Source: Thermoplasmata archaeon (GTDB lineage: Archaea > Thermoplasmatota > Thermoplasmata > Sysuiplasmatales > Sysuiplasmataceae). Taken from it: DNA of 16,061 bases. The first letter of the stretch is position 1; every line of letters begins with the position of its first letter. This document shows positions 13,237 to 16,061 of this stretch, piece by piece. A program made the translations under genes and the position numbers. The stretch is taken from NCBI GenBank assembly GCA_021811925.1, contig JAKAPY010000020.1, positions 1 to 16,061 on the forward strand, in the 5' to 3' direction. The notes beneath the pieces were generated by a model. That model was not told the origin of the DNA. It made no database searches and saw only the letters and a program-made list of their open reading frames with translations.

Positions 13237-14309
13237 TCCTCTGGCCTGCCCGCATAAACAGTCTCAGTCAGCTCTTCCATCCTCTTTCTCAGCGAGCCCG
13301 TTGTTTTGGCCATTACGTTCACATGGCCGACCTTTCTCCTGCGCCTGATTCCCTCCTTCCCGTACCAGTATAGCGCCGTTCCCGGAACGGACAGGATTTT
13401 TTCCTCCATCTCCCTGTCCATATGCACACCAATGATGTTGAGCACGCCGCTTGGCACGAACAGCTCCGGTTCCGGTACGGGCAGGCCCGTTATGGCCCTC
13501 AAATGCTGCTCAAACTGGGAAATTGAAGAACCGTGCAGGGTGTGGTGTCCAGTGTTGTGGACTCTCGGCGCGATCTCGTTTATCATCGGCTTCCCATCCC
13601 TTATGAAGAATTCGATGCCCATCACGCCCACGTATCCGAGCCTCTCGAGCAGGGATGAAGCGATTTTCCTCATGCCGAAATCCCTGTAGGGCGCCATGTT
13701 GTAGAAGAGCATCCCCTTTTTGTTCAAATTAAACGATGGCCTGTGAGCCCTGAACGTTCCGTCTGGGCTGCGCGATGCTATGATTGAGGCTTCCGCCTCG
13801 AAATCGATTCGCTCCTCAACGACAAATTTCCCCTTCATCCCTATCTCGAGTTTTTCGGCATTCGACCTGTCAGTGTAGAACTGGCCCTTGCCGTCATAGC
13901 CACCCCTGGATGACTTGATGACTGCGCTTTCAAACCTGGTTGCGAGCCTCCTTGCCTCAGCGGCATCCTTCGCAACATAGAAATCTGCAACAGGGAATCC
14001 TTCATCCCTGAGGTACTCCTTTTCAAGTATTCTTTCACGCTTCAGCTCAATCGGTTTCATGCCTGGAAGAAGCTTTCCTGATCGGTAAGCGTGCATGAGC
14101 GCCTGCTCGTTCACATGCTCGAATTCGTATGTTATCACGTCGCACCGTTCGACGAAATCCCTGTATGAGCCAACTGCAAAGTAACCATCCGCCACTCTCG
14201 CCGCAGGGCCTGCCGACTCGTCCAGAATGTAGTAGTTGTTTGGCAGTTTTCTGCCCTCGATGATAGTCATCCAGCCGAGCTGACCGGAGCCTATGATTCC
14301 CACATTCAT
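13227..14309 (-). CDS. purK: N5-carboxyaminoimidazole ribonucleotide synthase (PurK)
   Basis: PurK carboxylates AIR to N5-CAIR with ATP and bicarbonate in purine synthesis; PurE then rearranges the product to CAIR. The 360-aa ATP-grasp enzyme starts MNVGIIGSGQLGWM (nucleotide-binding fold), has the ATP-grasp loop SSRGGYDGKGQ (133-143) and the family's metal/substrate segment NEIAPRVHNTGHHT (244-257). ATG 14309 fits the family N-terminus; an in-frame GTG at 14321 would add four residues. It lies 26 nt after purE and is probably translated from the same message. The stop overlaps the convergent sua5 stop. Confidence 0.96.
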   Translation of the reverse strand: MNVGIIGSGQLGWMTIIEGRKLPNNYYILDESAGPAARVADGYFAVGSYRDFVERCDVITYEFEHVNEQALMHAYRSGKLLPGMKPIELKRERILEKEYLRDEGFPVADFYVAKDAAEARRLATRFESAVIKSSRGGYDGKGQFYTDRSNAEKLEIGMKGKFVVEERIDFEAEASIIASRSPDGTFRAHRPSFNLNKKGMLFYNMAPYRDFGMRKIASSLLERLGYVGVMGIEFFIRDGKPMINEIAPRVHNTGHHTLHGSSISQFEQHLRAITGLPVPEPELFVPSGVLNIIGVHMDREMEEKILSVPGTALYWYGKEGIRRRRKVGHVNVMAKTTGSLRKRMEELTETVYAGRPEDYL

Positions 14310-14335
14310 CAAAAACAACACCGGGTCTGTCGCAA

Positions 14336-14809
14336 TCAGGGAAGTTCCGTCGACAGCACTTCTTCCGTCTGCTTCTTCATGAAGCTGACAAGCTTGGCCC
14401 TTATCTTTTTGTGTTTGACAGCCAGTATCCTCACGGCGATAAGCGCTGCATTTTTCGCGTTGCCTATTGCCACGGTGGCAACCGGGACACCCCCTGGCAT
14501 CTGCACTATGGAAAGGAGCGAATCGATTCCGTTGAGATGTTTAGAAGGTACCGGCACGCCAATTACGGGGAGCTCTGTCAGAGAAGCAATCATTCCCGGG
14601 AGATGTGCGGCCCCCCCCGCTCCTGCAATGATGACCTCGACTCCCCTCCCGGACGCATTCTGTGCGTATTCAAACATAAGATTGGGGGTACGGTGCGCAG
14701 AAACAACGCTGTATTCTGTCTCTATGCCAAAGGAGCGGAGAAGATCCACTGCATCCTTCATTGTGTCAAAATCGCTCTTGCTCCCCATTACTACGCTTAC
14801 GAGAGGCAT
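14336..14809 (-). CDS. purE: N5-CAIR mutase (PurE, class I)
   Basis: This enzyme converts N5-CAIR to CAIR. The 157-aa length and the motifs MGSKSD (8-13), SAHRTP (37-42) and AGAGGAAHLPGM (62-73) match PurE. A purK next door indicates the class I mutase rather than the direct carboxylase. The catalytic His of the family falls in SAHR. ATG 14809 is chosen over TTG 14815 because the TATA box predicts initiation at about 14809, that is, a leaderless message. Confidence 0.96.
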   Translation of the reverse strand: MPLVSVVMGSKSDFDTMKDAVDLLRSFGIETEYSVVSAHRTPNLMFEYAQNASGRGVEVIIAGAGGAAHLPGMIASLTELPVIGVPVPSKHLNGIDSLLSIVQMPGGVPVATVAIGNAKNAALIAVRILAVKHKKIRAKLVSFMKKQTEEVLSTELP

Positions 14810-14829
14810 GGACAAAGTATCGGGCGGGC

Positions 14830-14839
14830 ATTATTAAAG
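14830..14839 (-). promoter_or_regulatory. TATA box for purEK
   Basis: On the minus strand CTTTAATAAT is centred 25-26 nt before ATG 14809, the spacing of a leaderless archaeal promoter. Confidence 0.65.
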
Positions 14840-14876
14840 CTCTGCCGCAGGCGTTATGGTGGTTCCTCACCGCGTG

Positions 14877-15317
14877 TCACCTGCCGTACAGGCCAACCAG
14901 TTCCGTGCTCCCTGCCACATGCCCCTGCATGGCCTTTTCAACATCCACCCTGGTCGGGCCCTTCTTCAGGTTGAGCTTTGTCGAAAGTGCATAGAGCCTG
15001 AAATGGTAGGAATGCGGCTTGCCGCGCGGAGGGCATGGACCGGAGTATGCAAGATTGCCGAAGTCGTTGACGCCCTGAAGGCACTCTTCCGGCAATCTTC
15101 CCTCCTCGAGCACCCTTCTGTTTCCTCCTATGTTGTAAACAACCCAGTGAACGAAGGTTCCTCCGGGAGCGTCAGGGTCATCCGCAATAAGCGCAAATGT
15201 CAGGGCGTCGTCCGGAGGCTCCGTCCACTGCAGCTCCGGAGACACATCCAACCCGTCGCATGTGTGTTTTGAAGGTATTAGGGAACCGTGTATGAATGAT
15301 TTGCTTGATATCTTCAA
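14877..15317 (-). CDS. YbhB/YbcL (PEBP, Raf kinase inhibitor-like) family protein
   Basis: This is a 146-aa cytoplasmic protein of the phosphatidylethanolamine-binding protein superfamily. Signatures are TCDGLDVSPELQW (19-31), DDPDAPGGTFVHWVVYNI (46-63) and YSGPCPPRGKPHSYHFRLYAL (91-111), which together form the anion-binding pocket. The physiological ligand of prokaryotic members is unknown. There is no signal peptide. The start is a TTG at 15317; the resulting MKISSKSF matches the usual family N-terminus, and no in-frame ATG is nearby. A TATA box about 55 nt upstream gives a leader of roughly 28 nt. Nothing in the neighbourhood suggests a specific partner. Confidence 0.93.
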   Translation of the reverse strand: MKISSKSFIHGSLIPSKHTCDGLDVSPELQWTEPPDDALTFALIADDPDAPGGTFVHWVVYNIGGNRRVLEEGRLPEECLQGVNDFGNLAYSGPCPPRGKPHSYHFRLYALSTKLNLKKGPTRVDVEKAMQGHVAGSTELVGLYGR

Positions 15318-15368
15318 GATACCACTCGTCCCGCCGACGCTGAATATGTACGTCAGGGTGATGCTTCA

Positions 15369-15374
15369 ATATAA
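15369..15374 (-). promoter_or_regulatory. TATA box for the PEBP-family gene
   Basis: On the minus strand TTATAT (in GGTTATATTG) lies just downstream of the ogt stop and predicts initiation near 15345. Confidence 0.55.
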
Positions 15375-15379
15375 CCCTT

Positions 15380-15973
15380 TCACGATTTTCCGGAAAGGTC
15401 CGGACTCCGGGTAAGGCCTGCAGAGCTATGCATTGACTCCAGCTCCAGTATTCTGCGCTTTGTCCTCAATCCACCGTGCGCCGAGTAACCTCCCGGGCCA
15501 GTGGCAGAAACTACCCTGTGGCACGGAACGAGCAGCACCAGGTGATTGCACCTCATTGCTGTACCCACGGCCCTCGCCGCCCCGGGCCTGCCGACACGCT
15601 TCGCCACTTCTCCATAAGTAAGCGTCTGGCCGGGCGGAATCCGTCTGATTTCATTCCACACATCCTTCTGGAATTCTGTTCCGCTCATTTTCACATTGAT
15701 GTCCCGGAGATCTCCCTTCCCTCTGTCCATGTAGTCAACTATCCGGGAAGATGCGCCGCCGGATGAACGCCTTCCCAGAGGCTTGCCTGAAAGATGGACT
15801 TCTGTCACGAAACCATCCGATTCAACGCAGTTGATGTACAGGGAGAGCGCGCGGCTGAAGGCAGATGTCACTTCGCCTGACAAAACGAGACCACTCCCTG
15901 GATATGTGAGGTGCATCCGGGCTAAAACCGTTTCGCGCGTTTCCAGGTTCAGGAGTTTTTGTCTGCTGACCAT
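15380..15973 (-). CDS. ogt: Methylated-DNA--protein-cysteine methyltransferase (Ogt/MGMT)
   Basis: This suicide DNA repair protein takes the alkyl group from O6-alkylguanine onto its own cysteine. The C-terminal domain (~95-180) has the winged-helix segment TYGEVAKRVGRPGAARAVGTAM with the arginine finger (R135), then the active site PCHRVV with C151. The usual Asn-Pro before the active site is Asn-His (N143-H144). The N-terminal domain (~20-90) is diverged. The start is ATG 15973; a second ATG at 15916 would give 178 aa, also within family range, and the conserved domains do not decide between them. A TATA-like TATTTACAC at the window edge (16053-16061) could be its promoter, with a leader near 58 nt. 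It is separated from the PEBP gene by 62 nt. Confidence 0.95.
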   Translation of the reverse strand: MVSRQKLLNLETRETVLARMHLTYPGSGLVLSGEVTSAFSRALSLYINCVESDGFVTEVHLSGKPLGRRSSGGASSRIVDYMDRGKGDLRDINVKMSGTEFQKDVWNEIRRIPPGQTLTYGEVAKRVGRPGAARAVGTAMRCNHLVLLVPCHRVVSATGPGGYSAHGGLRTKRRILELESMHSSAGLTRSPDLSGKS

Positions 15974-16061
15974 TGTGTGACCAAGTGTGGAAGGGACTCG
16001 TCATTTGGGCGCGCTTTGTTGGCATCTGGTTGGGAATGCGGCATAAAGTGCAGTGTAAATA

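Noticed and set aside
1..16061. CRISPR arrays, insertion sequences, transposase genes, rRNA or prophage features.
   Set aside because: I saw no regularly spaced repeats, no terminal inverted repeats around a transposase-like frame, and no rRNA-like stretch. The gene content is housekeeping throughout.

Overview
The window is a gene-dense piece of an archaeal chromosome. The evidence is a cluster of Rpb7-like RNA polymerase subunit E', Spt4, archaeal GTP-dependent dephospho-CoA kinase (DUF359) and ribosomal proteins eS24 and eS31, plus FEN1 with a PCNA-binding tail, archaeal-type IleS, Sua5, a tRNA with bulge-helix-bulge introns, and TATA boxes about 25-30 nt ahead of most first genes. The DUF835 domain, the COG1340-like coiled-coil protein and the H+-pyrophosphatase fit Thermoplasmatota best. 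That placement is inference; I cannot name a genus.

Layout. Positions 2-184 hold the 3' end of a gene that may encode a SPOUT-type methyltransferase. A + strand block follows: a 518-aa coiled-coil protein (306-1862), a 55-aa two-helix membrane protein (1916-2083), FEN1 (2095-3111, GTG start) and IleS (3193-6864). IleS has its own promoter and carries a C-terminal DUF835 domain. A - strand block converges on IleS. In its transcription order it runs rpoE1, spt4, dephospho-CoA kinase, eS24, eS31, tRNA-Arg(CCG), then a Nudix protein with an N-terminal swivel-like domain. A 269-bp divergent spacer leads to hppA (membrane H+-PPase, +) and sua5 (+). sua5 overlaps tail-to-tail with a - strand purE-purK pair. 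A PEBP/YbhB-family protein and an O6-alkylguanine-DNA alkyltransferase (both -) end the window.

How the genes relate. Most are information-processing or housekeeping genes: transcription (RpoE', Spt4), translation (eS24, eS31, IleS, tRNA-Arg, t6A formation by Sua5), DNA repair (FEN1, Ogt), cofactor and purine synthesis (CoA kinase, PurE, PurK) and pyrophosphate-driven proton pumping (HppA). Leaders are short or absent; where a Shine-Dalgarno can be seen it is a short GGTG or GTGA core.

Most notable: the tRNA-Arg(CCG) gene appears to carry two tiny introns, 15 nt at 37/38 and 18 nt inside the T loop at 59/60. Each folds as a bulge-helix-bulge and each excision restores a standard 7-nt loop. 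Other points of interest are the IleS-DUF835 fusion, eS31 lacking one CxxC half of its zinc ribbon, a C2H2-like hinge inside the coiled-coil protein, and the swivel-like/Nudix fusion.
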